A program made the position numbers and the translations under genes. The notes under the pieces are model-generated. The model had not been told where the DNA came from. It ran no database searches and saw nothing but the letters and a program-made list of their open reading frames with translations. A stretch of DNA of 64,000 bases. Source: Nocardioidaceae bacterium. GTDB lineage: Bacteria > Actinomycetota > Actinomycetes > Propionibacteriales > Nocardioidaceae. The DNA lies in the NCBI GenBank assembly GCA_017744365.1, contig JAGIBL010000007.1, forward strand, positions 1 to 64,000. Direction: 5' to 3'. Positions 1 through 8,212 of this stretch are shown one piece after another (within the stretch, counting starts at the first letter, position 1; every line of letters begins with the position of its first letter).

Positions 1-2
1 CG

Positions 3-548
3 CGACACCGGGCCGCCACCGACGGCTCGGTGGGCGAGCGGGTGGCCAGGCCGTTGAGCCTGGGCCAGGCGTTCATCGAATACATCGAAACCAGGCGCGA
101 CGCCCCCCAGGCAGGCGGCGTGGCCGCGACCGTGGTGGTCACCATGACCCTGGAGGCCATGCTCGGCGCCGCCCGCGCCGCGTCCCTGGACACCGGCGGA
201 TTCATCAGCGCCTCCGAAGCCCGCAGACTCCTGTGCGAGGCCGGGATCATCCCCGCCGTCCTCGGCTCGAAGTCCCAGGTCCTCGACCTGGGCCGCAAGA
301 CCCGCTTCCACACCGAAGCCCAGCGAATCGCCCTCGGGATCAAACACGGCGGCTGCGCCGAAGCCCACTGCGACTGGCCACCCGGCATGTGCCACAGCCA
401 CCACGGCATCCCCTGGAGCCGGGGCGGTGCGACGAACGTCAATGACGGCTTCCTGCTCTGCCCCCGCCACCACACGCTCGCCCACGACCGGCGGTACCAG
501 ATGAAGGCCGACAGGAACGGACGTGTCACGTTCAGCCGGCGGATGTGA
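3..548 (+). CDS. 13E12/DUF222-type HNH endonuclease family protein, 5' truncated by window edge
   Basis: The frame is open from the first bases of the window, so the N-terminus lies outside it. The visible part ends in an HNH nuclease module: CHSHHGIPW, then GGATNVNDGFLLCPRHH, which supply the zinc-type Cys/His ligands and the HNH histidines. The HNH end downstream of an alpha-helical segment is typical of the DUF222/13E12 repeat family, multicopy in actinobacteria and of unclear role (established knowledge). A copy of the last codons (SRRM-stop) recurs about 730 bases downstream at 1248-1294. Whether the nuclease is active cannot be judged from this fragment. Confidence 0.85.
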   Translation, partial: RHRAATDGSVGERVARPLSLGQAFIEYIETRRDAPQAGGVAATVVVTMTLEAMLGAARAASLDTGGFISASEARRLLCEAGIIPAVLGSKSQVLDLGRKTRFHTEAQRIALGIKHGGCAEAHCDWPPGMCHSHHGIPWSRGGATNVNDGFLLCPRHHTLAHDRRYQMKADRNGRVTFSRRM

Positions 549-564
549 GGCGCAGCGCGATTTG
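518..564 (+). repeat. Copy 1 of imperfect direct repeat: 3' tail of HNH gene
   Basis: This stretch covers the last codons of the HNH gene and about 16 bases beyond its stop. It resembles 1248-1294 (shared blocks: cggac, gtca, tcagccg, ggatgtg, gcagcg, atttga). The two copies bracket the decayed gene at 766-1237. The remaining bases from 565 to 753 show no convincing gene. Confidence 0.5.
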
Positions 565-753
565 AACCTCGGCGACAAGGTGCCCGGATGGCCCAGATTC
601 GACCAGCATCCCGTCCTTGGATCGCCGCGCTGGGTCGCTTTGCAACGGTCGCACGCAGCATCCGTCAACGATTCGCGTTGCACGTCCCCTTGCTCGCGGC
701 CGCTACATAAGCGTGGCGCGACGTGGACGCCAGCGGTTCGGAGGCTCGCGGCC

Positions 754-759
754 TAGCGT
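754..759 (+). promoter_or_regulatory. Probable -10 box TAGCGT, leaderless start at 766
   Basis: TAGCGT ends 6 nt before the GTG at 766, the spacing seen repeatedly in this window for leaderless starts. It supports 766 as the original start of the decayed gene. No clear -35 is visible. Confidence 0.45.
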
Positions 760-765
760 GCCCAC

Positions 766-1237
766 GTGACTCCTGACGACGAGCTGGCGCTACGCATTGG
801 ACGCATCGCCCGAGCCCATGTCGGTATCGACTCTTCACTCAGACAGCGGCATCGTCGAAGGTGTTCGAGGCAGCGAGCGCAGCGAACGAGACGCGAAACC
901 GCGTCGTTCACGACATGTCGATGGTCGACTTCACGGCGGCCGCGGAGGAGCGTCCACCGGTGTGGCGAACTTACCGGATCCTGGTCAGTCGGGCGGACAG
1001 GTATCAAGCCCTCAGGACCTGGCTTTCTTGGATAAGGCGCTCGAGACCATGCAGCGCACCAACCTTCGAACGGTCGCGCTGAATTCGGCGCTTCGCTCCG
1101 TGCTGCCTTTCTACAAGGGAGCCTCTGCGGGTGAACTGGTCAAAGACCTCGACGCCGAACTCGAGATGTGGTTCAAGGTCATGGACGACCGTTTCGCGTT
1201 GGATGGCGACGGATGGTTCACGGTCCCCGACCGGTAA
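766..1237 (+). pseudogene. Frameshifted remnant of an unrecognised protein gene
   Basis: Protein-like sequence runs through three frames in succession. From GTG 766 the first frame gives DDELALRIGRIARAHVGID. The second, from about 840, gives SSKVFEAASAANETRNRVVH and later RADRYQALRTW. The third, from about 1010, gives FLDKALETMQRTNLRTVALN and runs to a stop at 1237 after DGDGWFTVPDR. Each piece has plausible composition and no piece alone makes a sensible protein, so I infer one gene of about 155 codons broken by two frameshifts (near 840-860 and 1005-1030). The family is not recognised. Alternatives are sequencing error or separate small genes. Confidence 0.5.
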
Positions 1238-1247
1238 CAGTCCGCAG

Positions 1248-1294
1248 CGGACCGGGTCAACGTCAGCCGCAGGATGTGTGAAGCAGCGATTTGA
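1248..1294 (+). repeat. Copy 2 of HNH-gene tail repeat
   Basis: In frame this reads VNVSRRM then Cys-stop, matching the VTFSRRM-stop end of the HNH gene at 518-564, followed by the same gcagcg/atttga bases. It looks like the end of a second, otherwise deleted 13E12-type gene. Confidence 0.5.
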
Positions 1295-1342
1295 GTACGA
1301 CTACTCACGCGCGACCGGCGGCCGGTCCGTCAGCCTTGACCC

Positions 1343-2092
1343 ATGAACGACCTCAGTGCCTTCCGCCGCCTCGCCGCCACCGCGACCATTGGTTCCTTCT
1401 CGATCGCGGCGCTGATGGGTATCGCCGCTCTTCTCGCCGGCGGCAGCTTCGGCGAGTCCGAGGGCCGGGTGCTGCTCACGACTCTGATCGTGGGCTGCGC
1501 GAGCATCTGCATGCTGTGCTACCTCGCGACTGCGGGTACGCGGTGGTCGCCAGTGGGCGGGATCGGCGCGGTCGTCCTGCTACTGCCCACCGTCACCGCT
1601 CTGGTCCTCGTCTGGGGCGACTGGGACAGCCACGGCGAGGGCCTGTGGAAGTCGTACGGGGTCGGCGTCGTCGGCGCGGTGACGCTGGCGCAGATCTGCC
1701 TGCTCCTCGCGCTCGCCGGCGCCCGCGCCGGCCTCGCCGTCGTGCTCTGGGGCACCGTGGCGCTCGCGGCCGTACTGGCGATCCTGGTCAGCGGGCTGAT
1801 CCTCGGTGAGGTCGAGACGGACAGCGTCTGGCGCGTGCTCGGGGTCGTCGCGATCCTGGACGTCCTCGGCACCCTGGTCACGATCTCGCTCGCGAAGTTC
1901 GGCGCCAGCGACGACAAGAAACTCGCGCCCGCAAGCGACTGGTCGGTGACGCTCCCGGCCCCGCAGGCCGCGGCGCTGCACGTGCGAGCGCGGGAGGCAG
2001 GTCGCGACCCGGCCGACCTCCTCGCCGAGGCGGTGGACCGCTACCTGGCTCAGCCCGCGACGGGCGCGAGCGACCGGGTGCACCCGGCGTAG
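1343..2092 (+). CDS. Polytopic membrane protein with a short RHH-like cytoplasmic tail
   Basis: This 249-aa protein is not assigned to a named family. About six hydrophobic segments cover residues 10-190, starting near FSIAALMGIAALLAG and ending near VVAILDVLGTLVTISLA. After them comes a soluble tail, WSVTLPAPQAAALHVRAREA then DPADLLAEAVDRYLAQ. That strand plus two helices resembles a CopG/Arc ribbon-helix-helix unit, which is unusual on a membrane protein. ATG 1343 is the first start after the upstream repeat. The last 43 bases overlap the convergent glycosyltransferase gene. Function unknown. Confidence 0.75.
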   Translation: MNDLSAFRRLAATATIGSFSIAALMGIAALLAGGSFGESEGRVLLTTLIVGCASICMLCYLATAGTRWSPVGGIGAVVLLLPTVTALVLVWGDWDSHGEGLWKSYGVGVVGAVTLAQICLLLALAGARAGLAVVLWGTVALAAVLAILVSGLILGEVETDSVWRVLGVVAILDVLGTLVTISLAKFGASDDKKLAPASDWSVTLPAPQAAALHVRAREAGRDPADLLAEAVDRYLAQPATGASDRVHPA

Positions 2093-3078
2093 ATCTCGAT
2101 GAGCTCGGCGACCGCGTCGCCCCAGGTCCGGTCGCTGACCGAGTCCCGGGCGTTGGCGGCGAGCCGGGCGCGCTCGGCGGCGTCGGCGGCCAGCGAGGCG
2201 ACCGCGAGGGTCAGGCCACCCGGGCCGTCCGCCGGGCTGACCAGGATGCCGCTCTCGCCGTGCCGGACCACCTCGGCGGCGGCGCCGGTCTCGAAGGTCA
2301 CCACCGGGACACCGCTGGCGAGCGCCTTGCGGACGGGGGTCAGGTTCACCTCGTGCTTGCGCGGCTGCACCAGCAGGTCCAGCGAGGCGATCGCCCGCGC
2401 CAGCTCCAGCCCGGTGCTCTCGCCGACGATCTTGGCGCCGAGCTGGCGCAGGTGCGGTGTTCCCGGGCCGCTGCCGAGGACGACCAGGCGGACGCCGTCG
2501 AGGCCGGCGATCTGGGCGAGCCGGCGGCAGGCCCGGGTGGTGGTCGGGCCGACCGGGCCGACGTACCCGACGGTGACCAGTGGCCCCTCGGGGCGGCCGG
2601 CCCGGGCCCAGGCGTCGTGCAGCGGCTCCGAGCGCAGGCCCGGGTGGTACTCGTCGGTCCGCACGCCGGGCTTCCAGACGCGGGCCCGGATGCCGGCGGT
2701 GCCGAGGATCCGGACCCCGGCGTGGCTGCTGGCCAGCACCGTGCCGACCCGCGGGTGCAGCGGCGTCGGGTCGAGCACCACGAGCGGCACACCGGCGTGC
2801 TCGAGCGCCCGCATCGCGGCGGCGCCCATCGCTCGCGGCGCCAGGAACTGGACCACGTCGGGCCGGAACTCCTCGACGCTACGACGCAGCGCGGTGACCG
2901 AGAGCAGCGCTCGTGCCCGCTGCACCCGCGCGCCGCGGTAGCTCTCGCTGCCGGGCCCGGTCGTGAACACCAGGATCTCGTGCCCGGAGGCGAGGAGGGC
3001 GTCCGCGATGTGCCGCGCGGACTCGGCCGGTGCGTCCGCGGCCGGGGCGAACGACTCGGTGACCACGACGATCCTCAT
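2050..3078 (-). CDS. GT4 family glycosyltransferase (mannosyltransferase-like)
   Basis: The 342-aa protein has the GT-B layout. It begins MRIVVVTESFAPA with a donor-independent Rossmann half. The C-terminal half carries VGYVGPVGP, LVVLGSGPG and PVVTFETGAAAEVVRHGESG, the nucleotide-sugar binding block of the GT4 family. It most resembles actinobacterial GDP-mannose-dependent alpha-mannosyltransferases of the MgtA/PimB type that act on membrane lipids; acceptor and donor are inferred. ATG 3078 is chosen because the conserved N-terminal strand begins there; upstream codons to 3168 have no family character. It stands divergent to mutA. Confidence 0.85.
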   Translation of the reverse strand: MRIVVVTESFAPAADAPAESARHIADALLASGHEILVFTTGPGSESYRGARVQRARALLSVTALRRSVEEFRPDVVQFLAPRAMGAAAMRALEHAGVPLVVLDPTPLHPRVGTVLASSHAGVRILGTAGIRARVWKPGVRTDEYHPGLRSEPLHDAWARAGRPEGPLVTVGYVGPVGPTTTRACRRLAQIAGLDGVRLVVLGSGPGTPHLRQLGAKIVGESTGLELARAIASLDLLVQPRKHEVNLTPVRKALASGVPVVTFETGAAAEVVRHGESGILVSPADGPGGLTLAVASLAADAAERARLAANARDSVSDRTWGDAVAELIEIYAGCTRSLAPVAG

Positions 3079-3101
3079 GACTCGACGGTGACGCGCGGAC
3101 G

Positions 3102-3115
3102 TCACGGAACCGTGA
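3102..3115. promoter_or_regulatory. Inverted repeat TCACGG-AA-CCGTGA, candidate operator
   Basis: A 14-bp inverted repeat lies 24-37 bases upstream of the glycosyltransferase start at 3078, where its promoter should be. The binding protein is unknown. Confidence 0.4.
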
Positions 3116-3155
3116 ACGTCGTGTAAGTGTCCGGTGAACCAGTCCTCACACCGAC

Positions 3156-3167
3156 TGAGACGTCTCA
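3156..3167. promoter_or_regulatory. Perfect palindrome TGAGACGTCTCA, candidate operator of mutAB
   Basis: A 12-bp perfect palindrome sits 38 bases upstream of the mutA -10 box. It shares the GACGTC core with the palindrome in the leader of the carboxylase alpha gene at 37892-37903. Confidence 0.4.
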
Positions 3168-3205
3168 CACACCACTACCGCGTAGAAGGCCTCCGCGAGC
3201 CGCCC

Positions 3206-3211
3206 TATCCT
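3206..3211 (+). promoter_or_regulatory. -10 box TATCCT of mutA, leaderless
   Basis: TATCCT ends 7 nt before ATG 3219 and no ribosome-binding sequence precedes the ATG, so the transcript probably starts at or next to the start codon. Confidence 0.6.
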
Positions 3212-3218
3212 GCGAACC

Positions 3219-5006
3219 ATGACCTCTTCGCAAGACGCGGCGTCTCATGCCGCGCCTGAAGCAGCGCCGGCCTCCGGGCCCATCGCGCTCGAGGACGGCG
3301 CCGCTCACAGCCGCGCGGACTGGGAGTCCAGCGCCGCCGCCGTGCTGCGCAAGGCCGGCCGGCTCGGCGCGGACGACCCGGACGCGGCGGTCTGGGACAA
3401 GCTGACCCGGACCACCCTCGACGGCATCGAGATCACCCCGCTCGGCACCGCCGGGCTGCTCGACGACCTCGCCACCAGCGGCCGGCCGAACCGGCAGGTC
3501 GCGTGGGAGATCACCGCGCACGTCGCCGACCCGGACGCCGCCGCCTCCGCCGCGGACGTCCGGACCGACCTCGACAACGGCGCCACCGCTCTCTGGGTGC
3601 AGCTGGGCGCCGGCGGCATCGCCGTCCAGGACCTGCCGACGGTGCTCGACGGAGTGCTGCTCGACGTCGCCCCGGTCGCGCTCGAGTCCGACGACCCGGT
3701 GGCCGCGGCGGAGGCCTTCGCCGCCCTGGCGACCGGCACCACCCTGGCGGGGGGGACGACGCTCGGCGCGGACCCGCTCGGTGCCCAGCTGCTCGGGCGA
3801 GACGCCGACCTCGCCCAGACGGCCGAGGTCGCCCGGATCGCGACCGACCTGGGCTGCGGCGCGCTCGTCGTGGACGGCACCGCGGCCCACGACCTGGGCG
3901 CCTCCGACGCCCAGGAGCTCGGCTGGAGCCTGGCCGTCGGTGCCGCCTACCTGCGCGCGCTGGTCGACGCCGGCTACGACGTCAGCACCGCGGCGGGGCT
4001 CATCTCGTTCCGGTACGCCGCGACCGACGAGCAGTTCCCGACCATCGCCAAGCTGCGCGCCGCGCGCCGGGGATGGGACCGGGTGCTCGAGCTCAGCGGC
4101 GTCCCCGCGGAGGCACGCTTGCAGTACCAGCACGTGGTCACCTCCCGCCCGATGATGAGCAAGTACGACCCGTGGGTGAACATGCTGCGCACCTGCGTCG
4201 CCGCGTTCGCCGCCGGGGTCGGGGGAGCGGACAGCGTGACCGTGCTCCCGTTCGACGCGCACCTGGGCCTCCCGGACGCGTTCAGCCGCCGGGTCGCCCG
4301 GAACACCTCGTCGCTGCTGGTGCACGAGTCGCACCTGGCCAAGGTCGCCGACCCGGCCGGCGGTGCGTACGCCGTGGAGAAGCTGACCGACGACCTGGCG
4401 CGGTCCGGGTGGGCCGAGCTCGGCGCGATCGAGGAGGCCGGCGGCGCCCTGGCCGCCATCGACGGCTTCCGGGAGCGGATCGCCGGCGTGGTGCTCGAGC
4501 GCGAGGGCCAGATCGCCCGGCGCAAGCGCCCGCTGACCGGGCTCTCGGAGTTCCCGAACCTGCACGAGACGCTTCCCGAGCGGAAGCCGTACGCCGCGGG
4601 CGCGCGGCCGGTGCGCCCCTACGGCCACGAGTTCGAGGCGCTGCGCGACGAGCCCGCCGCGGGCAAGGTCTTCCTGGCGACGTTGGGGACCGTGGCCGCG
4701 CACACCTCCCGGGCCACGTTCGCGAGCAACCTGTTCGCGGCCGGCGGCATCGACGTCGAGGTCGCCGGCGCCACCGACGGCGCGGAGGCGCTTGCCGCGC
4801 GCTACGAGGGCCAGCCGGTCGTCTGCCTCACCGGCTCCGACGCCGCCTACGCCGAGTGGGGTGTCGAGGCGGCTACCGCGCTGCGGGCGAAGGGTGCCGC
4901 CTGGGTCGTCATCGCCGGCAAGGCCACCGACTACGCCGACGATCACTGCGCGCTCGGCATCGACGCGCTCGCGTTCCTGCGTCGTACGAGGGAGAAGCTG
5001 GCATGA
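3219..5006 (+). CDS. mutA: Methylmalonyl-CoA mutase, small (beta) subunit
   Basis: The 595-aa partner of MutB forms the heterodimeric B12-dependent mutase that interconverts methylmalonyl-CoA and succinyl-CoA in propionate metabolism. It has the mutase TIM-barrel half ([23 protein letters not shown]-like [29 protein letters not shown]) followed by a vestigial cobalamin-domain fold. The DxHxxG cobalt-ligand motif is absent: the equivalent stretch reads [13 protein letters not shown]. That is normal for the non-catalytic subunit. The stop overlaps mutB by ATGA. Transcription probably starts at the leaderless promoter just upstream. Confidence 0.95.
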   Translation: MTSSQDAASHAAPEAAPASGPIALEDGAAHSRADWESSAAAVLRKAGRLGADDPDAAVWDKLTRTTLDGIEITPLGTAGLLDDLATSGRPNRQVAWEITAHVADPDAAASAADVRTDLDNGATALWVQLGAGGIAVQDLPTVLDGVLLDVAPVALESDDPVAAAEAFAALATGTTLAGGTTLGADPLGAQLLGRDADLAQTAEVARIATDLGCGALVVDGTAAHDLGASDAQELGWSLAVGAAYLRALVDAGYDVSTAAGLISFRYAATDEQFPTIAKLRAARRGWDRVLELSGVPAEARLQYQHVVTSRPMMSKYDPWVNMLRTCVAAFAAGVGGADSVTVLPFDAHLGLPDAFSRRVARNTSSLLVHESHLAKVADPAGGAYAVEKLTDDLARSGWAELGAIEEAGGALAAIDGFRERIAGVVLEREGQIARRKRPLTGLSEFPNLHETLPERKPYAAGARPVRPYGHEFEALRDEPAAGKVFLATLGTVAAHTSRATFASNLFAAGGIDVEVAGATDGAEALAARYEGQPVVCLTGSDAAYAEWGVEAATALRAKGAAWVVIAGKATDYADDHCALGIDALAFLRRTREKLA

Positions 5007-7147
5007 GTGGCGTTCCGAGCAGCTTCGCGGGGCTGCCGCTGACCGGAGGGACCCCGGCCGCGACGCCGGCTCCCACGCACGAGGCCTGGGAGTCGCCCGA
5101 GGGCATCGGCGTCCTGCCGGTCTACGGCCCCGAGCACCTCGAGGGCCTGGACGCGCTGGAGACCTGGCCCGGACTGCGGCCGTTCCTGCGCGGGCCGTAC
5201 CCGACGATGTACACCACCCAGCCGTGGACCATCCGCCAGTACGCCGGCTTCTCCACCGCCGAGGAGTCCAACGCCTTCTACCGGCGCAACCTGGCCGCCG
5301 GCCAGAAGGGCCTGAGCGTCGCCTTCGACCTGGCCACCCACCGCGGCTACGACTCCGACCACCCGCGGGTGCGCGGCGACGTCGGCATGGCGGGCGTGGC
5401 GATCGACTCCATCTACGACGCGCGCACGCTCTTCGACGGCATCCCGCTGGACCAGATGAGCGTGTCCATGACGATGAACGGCGCGGTGCTCCCGGTGCTC
5501 GCCCTCTACATCGTGGCGGCCGAGGAGCAGGGGGTGAAGCCGGAGCAGCTCGCGGGGACCATCCAGAACGACATCCTCAAGGAGTTCATGGTCCGCAACA
5601 CCTACATCTACCCGCCGCAGCCGAGCATACGGATCATCTCGGACATCTTCGCGTTCACCTCGCAGAAGATGCCGCGCTTCAACTCGATCTCGATCTCCGG
5701 CTACCACATGCAGGAGGCCGGGGCGACCAACGACCTCGAGCTCGCCTACACGCTGGCCGACGGTGTCGAGTACATCCGCGCCGGCCTCGACGCCGGCCTC
5801 GACATCGACGCCTTCGCACCGCGGCTGAGCTTCTTCTGGGCGATCGGCATGAACTTCTTCATGGAGGTCGCCAAGATGCGCGCGGCCCGGGCGCTCTGGA
5901 CCCGGCTGGTCGCGCAGTTCGACCCGCAGAGCGAGAAGTCGCTGAGCCTGCGCACGCACAGCCAGACCAGCGGCTGGTCGCTGACCGCGCAGGACGTCTT
6001 CAACAACGTGCAGCGCACCTGCATCGAGGCGATGGCCGCGACCCAGGGCCACACCCAGTCGCTGCACACCAACGCGCTGGACGAGGCGATCGCGCTGCCG
6101 ACCGACTTCTCCGCGCGCATCGCCCGGAACACCCAGCTGCTGCTGCAGCAGGAGTCCGGCACCACCGGCACCATCGACCCGTGGGCGGGCTCGTACTACG
6201 TCGAGCGGCTCACCCACGACCTCGCCACCCGCGCCTGGGCGCACATCGCCGAGGCCGAGGCGGCCGGCGGCATGGCCAAGGCGATCGAGCAGGGCATCCC
6301 GAAGATGCGCATCGAGGAGGCCGCCGCCCGTACCCAGGCCCGGATCGACTCCGGCCAGCAGAAGGTGATCGGCGTGAACACCTACCGCCTGGCCGACGAG
6401 GATCCTCTGGAGGTGCTCAAGGTCGACAACAACGAGGTCTACAAGCAGCAGCTCGCCAAGCTGGAGCGGCTGCGCGCGGAGCGCGACGCCGACGACGTAC
6501 GCCGCACGCTGGACGCGCTCACGAGCGCGGCCGACTCCGGCCAGGGCAACCTGCTCGAGCTCGCCGTCGACGCCGCGCGGGCCAAGGCGACCGTCGGCGA
6601 GATCTCGCAGGCGCTGGAGAAGGTGTACGGCCGGCACCAGGCGGTCATCCGTACGATCTCCGGTGTGTACAAGCGCGAGTCCGGCAGCGACGAGGCCGTC
6701 GAGCAGGTGCTTGCCGCGACCGAGCGGTTCGCCGAGGACGAGGGCCGTCGCCCGCGCATCCTGGTCGCGAAGATGGGCCAGGACGGCCACGACCGCGGCC
6801 AGAAGGTGATCGTCACCGCGTTCGCCGACCTCGGCTTCGACGTGGACGTGGGGCCGCTGTTCAGCACGCCCGAGGAGGTCGCCCAGCAGGCGGTCGACGC
6901 GGACGTGCACATCGTCGGCGTGAACTCGCTCGCGGCCGGTCACCTCACCCTGGTGCCCGCGCTCAAGAAGGCGCTCGCCGACCTGGGCCGCGACGACATC
7001 ATGGTCGTGGTCGGCGGGGTGATCCCGCCCGACGACGTACCGGCGCTCAAGGAGATGGGCGCCGCCGCGGTCTTCCCGCCGGGCACGGTCATCGCCGAGT
7101 CCGCGCTGGAGCTGCTGGGGAAGCTGACCGCGCAGCTCGGTCACTGA
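5003..7147 (+). CDS. mutB: Methylmalonyl-CoA mutase, large (alpha, catalytic) subunit
   Basis: The 714-aa catalytic subunit has the substrate barrel with [20 protein letters not shown], which holds the active-site tyrosine, and [15 protein letters not shown]. The C-terminal B12-binding domain has [10 protein letters not shown] with the cobalt-ligating His596, followed by GVNSLAAGH and [11 protein letters not shown] 5003 overlaps the mutA stop (ATGA), which implies translational coupling. MeaB follows 2 bases after the stop, so the three genes form one unit for propionyl-CoA breakdown. The carboxylase that makes methylmalonyl-CoA is probably encoded at 36 kb and 51 kb. Confidence 0.97.
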   Translation: MSGVPSSFAGLPLTGGTPAATPAPTHEAWESPEGIGVLPVYGPEHLEGLDALETWPGLRPFLRGPYPTMYTTQPWTIRQYAGFSTAEESNAFYRRNLAAGQKGLSVAFDLATHRGYDSDHPRVRGDVGMAGVAIDSIYDARTLFDGIPLDQMSVSMTMNGAVLPVLALYIVAAEEQGVKPEQLAGTIQNDILKEFMVRNTYIYPPQPSIRIISDIFAFTSQKMPRFNSISISGYHMQEAGATNDLELAYTLADGVEYIRAGLDAGLDIDAFAPRLSFFWAIGMNFFMEVAKMRAARALWTRLVAQFDPQSEKSLSLRTHSQTSGWSLTAQDVFNNVQRTCIEAMAATQGHTQSLHTNALDEAIALPTDFSARIARNTQLLLQQESGTTGTIDPWAGSYYVERLTHDLATRAWAHIAEAEAAGGMAKAIEQGIPKMRIEEAAARTQARIDSGQQKVIGVNTYRLADEDPLEVLKVDNNEVYKQQLAKLERLRAERDADDVRRTLDALTSAADSGQGNLLELAVDAARAKATVGEISQALEKVYGRHQAVIRTISGVYKRESGSDEAVEQVLAATERFAEDEGRRPRILVAKMGQDGHDRGQKVIVTAFADLGFDVDVGPLFSTPEEVAQQAVDADVHIVGVNSLAAGHLTLVPALKKALADLGRDDIMVVVGGVIPPDDVPALKEMGAAAVFPPGTVIAESALELLGKLTAQLGH

Positions 7148-7149
7148 CC

Positions 7150-8115
7150 GTGGTCGACGTCGCTGCCCTCGCCGCGGGGGTCCGCGCCGGGCACCGGCGC
7201 GACGTGAGCCGTGCGATCACGCTGGTGGAGTCCTCGCGCGCGGACCATCGCGTGGCAGCCCGCGAGCTGCTCGCGTCGCTGGACCCCGGCAAGGCAGTCC
7301 GGGTCGGTATCTCGGGTGTCCCCGGCGTCGGCAAGTCCACCTTCATCGAGTCGCTCGGCACCCACCTGACCGGCCTGGGGCATCGGGTCGGCGTGCTCGC
7401 GGTGGACCCGTCCAGCGTGCGCACCGGCGGATCCGTGCTGGGCGACAAGACGCGGATGGCGAAGCTCTCCGCCGACCCGCACGCCTACATCCGGCCCTCG
7501 CCGAGCGCGGGCACCCTCGGCGGCGTCGCCCGCGCCACCACCCAGGCGATGCTCGTGCTGGAGGCCGCCGGGTACGACGTGGTGCTGGTCGAGACCGTCG
7601 GCGTCGGCCAGTCCGAGGTGACCGTGGCCGGGATGGTGGACACCTTCCTCTTCCTCACCCTGGCCCGCACCGGCGACCAGCTGCAGGGCATCAAGAAGGG
7701 CATCCTCGAGATCGCCGACGTGATCGCGGTCAACAAGGCCGACGGCGACCGGGAGACCGAGGCGAGGTCGGCGGCCAAGGAACTGGCCGGCGCGCTCCGG
7801 CTGGTCTACGCCGGCGGCGGTGCCTGGGTGCCCCCGGTGCTGACCTGCTCGGGCCTGGAGGGTCGCGACGTCGACCAGGTCTGGCAGCGCGTGCTGGACC
7901 ACCGCGATCACCTCGGTGCCGACGGGCTGGCCGCCAAGCGGGCCGAGCAGCAGCTGGAGTTCACCTGGGCGCTGGTCCGCGACGAGCTCGCCGAGCGGTT
8001 GCGCCGGTCCCCGGGCGTGGCCGCCATCCGCGACGAGGTCCGGGCCGCGGTCCTGTCGGGGGAGCTGACGGCTCCCGAGGCCGCCGACCGGCTCTTGGCC
8101 GCGTACGACGAGTGA
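7150..8115 (+). CDS. meaB: Methylmalonyl-CoA mutase-associated GTPase MeaB
   Basis: This 321-aa G3E-family GTPase gates cobalamin loading and protects the mutase from inactivation. The Walker A motif GVPGVGKST is at residues 56-64. It is followed by AVDPSSVRTGGSVLGDKTRM, the switch region VETVGVGQSE and the base-recognition motif NKADG. The GTG at 7150 starts 2 bases after the mutB stop; no better start lies nearby. Length and gene order are standard for actinobacterial mut loci. Confidence 0.95.
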   Translation: MVDVAALAAGVRAGHRRDVSRAITLVESSRADHRVAARELLASLDPGKAVRVGISGVPGVGKSTFIESLGTHLTGLGHRVGVLAVDPSSVRTGGSVLGDKTRMAKLSADPHAYIRPSPSAGTLGGVARATTQAMLVLEAAGYDVVLVETVGVGQSEVTVAGMVDTFLFLTLARTGDQLQGIKKGILEIADVIAVNKADGDRETEARSAAKELAGALRLVYAGGGAWVPPVLTCSGLEGRDVDQVWQRVLDHRDHLGADGLAAKRAEQQLEFTWALVRDELAERLRRSPGVAAIRDEVRAAVLSGELTAPEAADRLLAAYDE

Positions 8116-8198
8116 GCGAGGGGAGCCGAGCTTGCTCGTGCGCCCCGAGCGAGGGAGTCGTTGACGAGCGCAGCGAGGAACACGGGGAGTGAGCAAAG

Positions 8199-8204
8199 TA
8201 GTCT
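8199..8204 (+). promoter_or_regulatory. -10 box TAGTCT of the M20 hydrolase gene
   Basis: TAGTCT ends 8 nt before GTG 8213. The preceding 8116-8198 is a purine-rich AGCGAG-type spacer without a gene. Confidence 0.45.
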
Positions 8205-8212
8205 TGGGGGTT

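Noticed and set aside
548-600. A gatttgaacc stretch resembling the complement of a tRNA T-arm, with possible attachment-site meaning.
   Set aside because: No acceptor stem, anticodon arm or D-arm can be placed around it on either strand. The similarity to 1280-1294 is explained by the HNH-tail repeat.
3503-5002. Long open frame in front of mutB in the same frame.
   Set aside because: It is Arg/Gly/Pro-rich out-of-frame translation of mutA. The mutB family begins at 5003 with an ATGA overlap.
4943-7144. 733-codon minus-strand frame opposite mutB, and similar long antisense frames across the window (for example 11257-13344, 38458-40929 and 30580-32718).
   Set aside because: They are composition-driven shadows of GC-rich genes with no recognisable domains, opposite well-supported families.
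8116-8198. AGCGAG-rich spacer before the M20 gene, considered as a repeat element or small RNA.
   Set aside because: Only short purine-rich similarities, no clear repeat unit or stable hairpin with a promoter.
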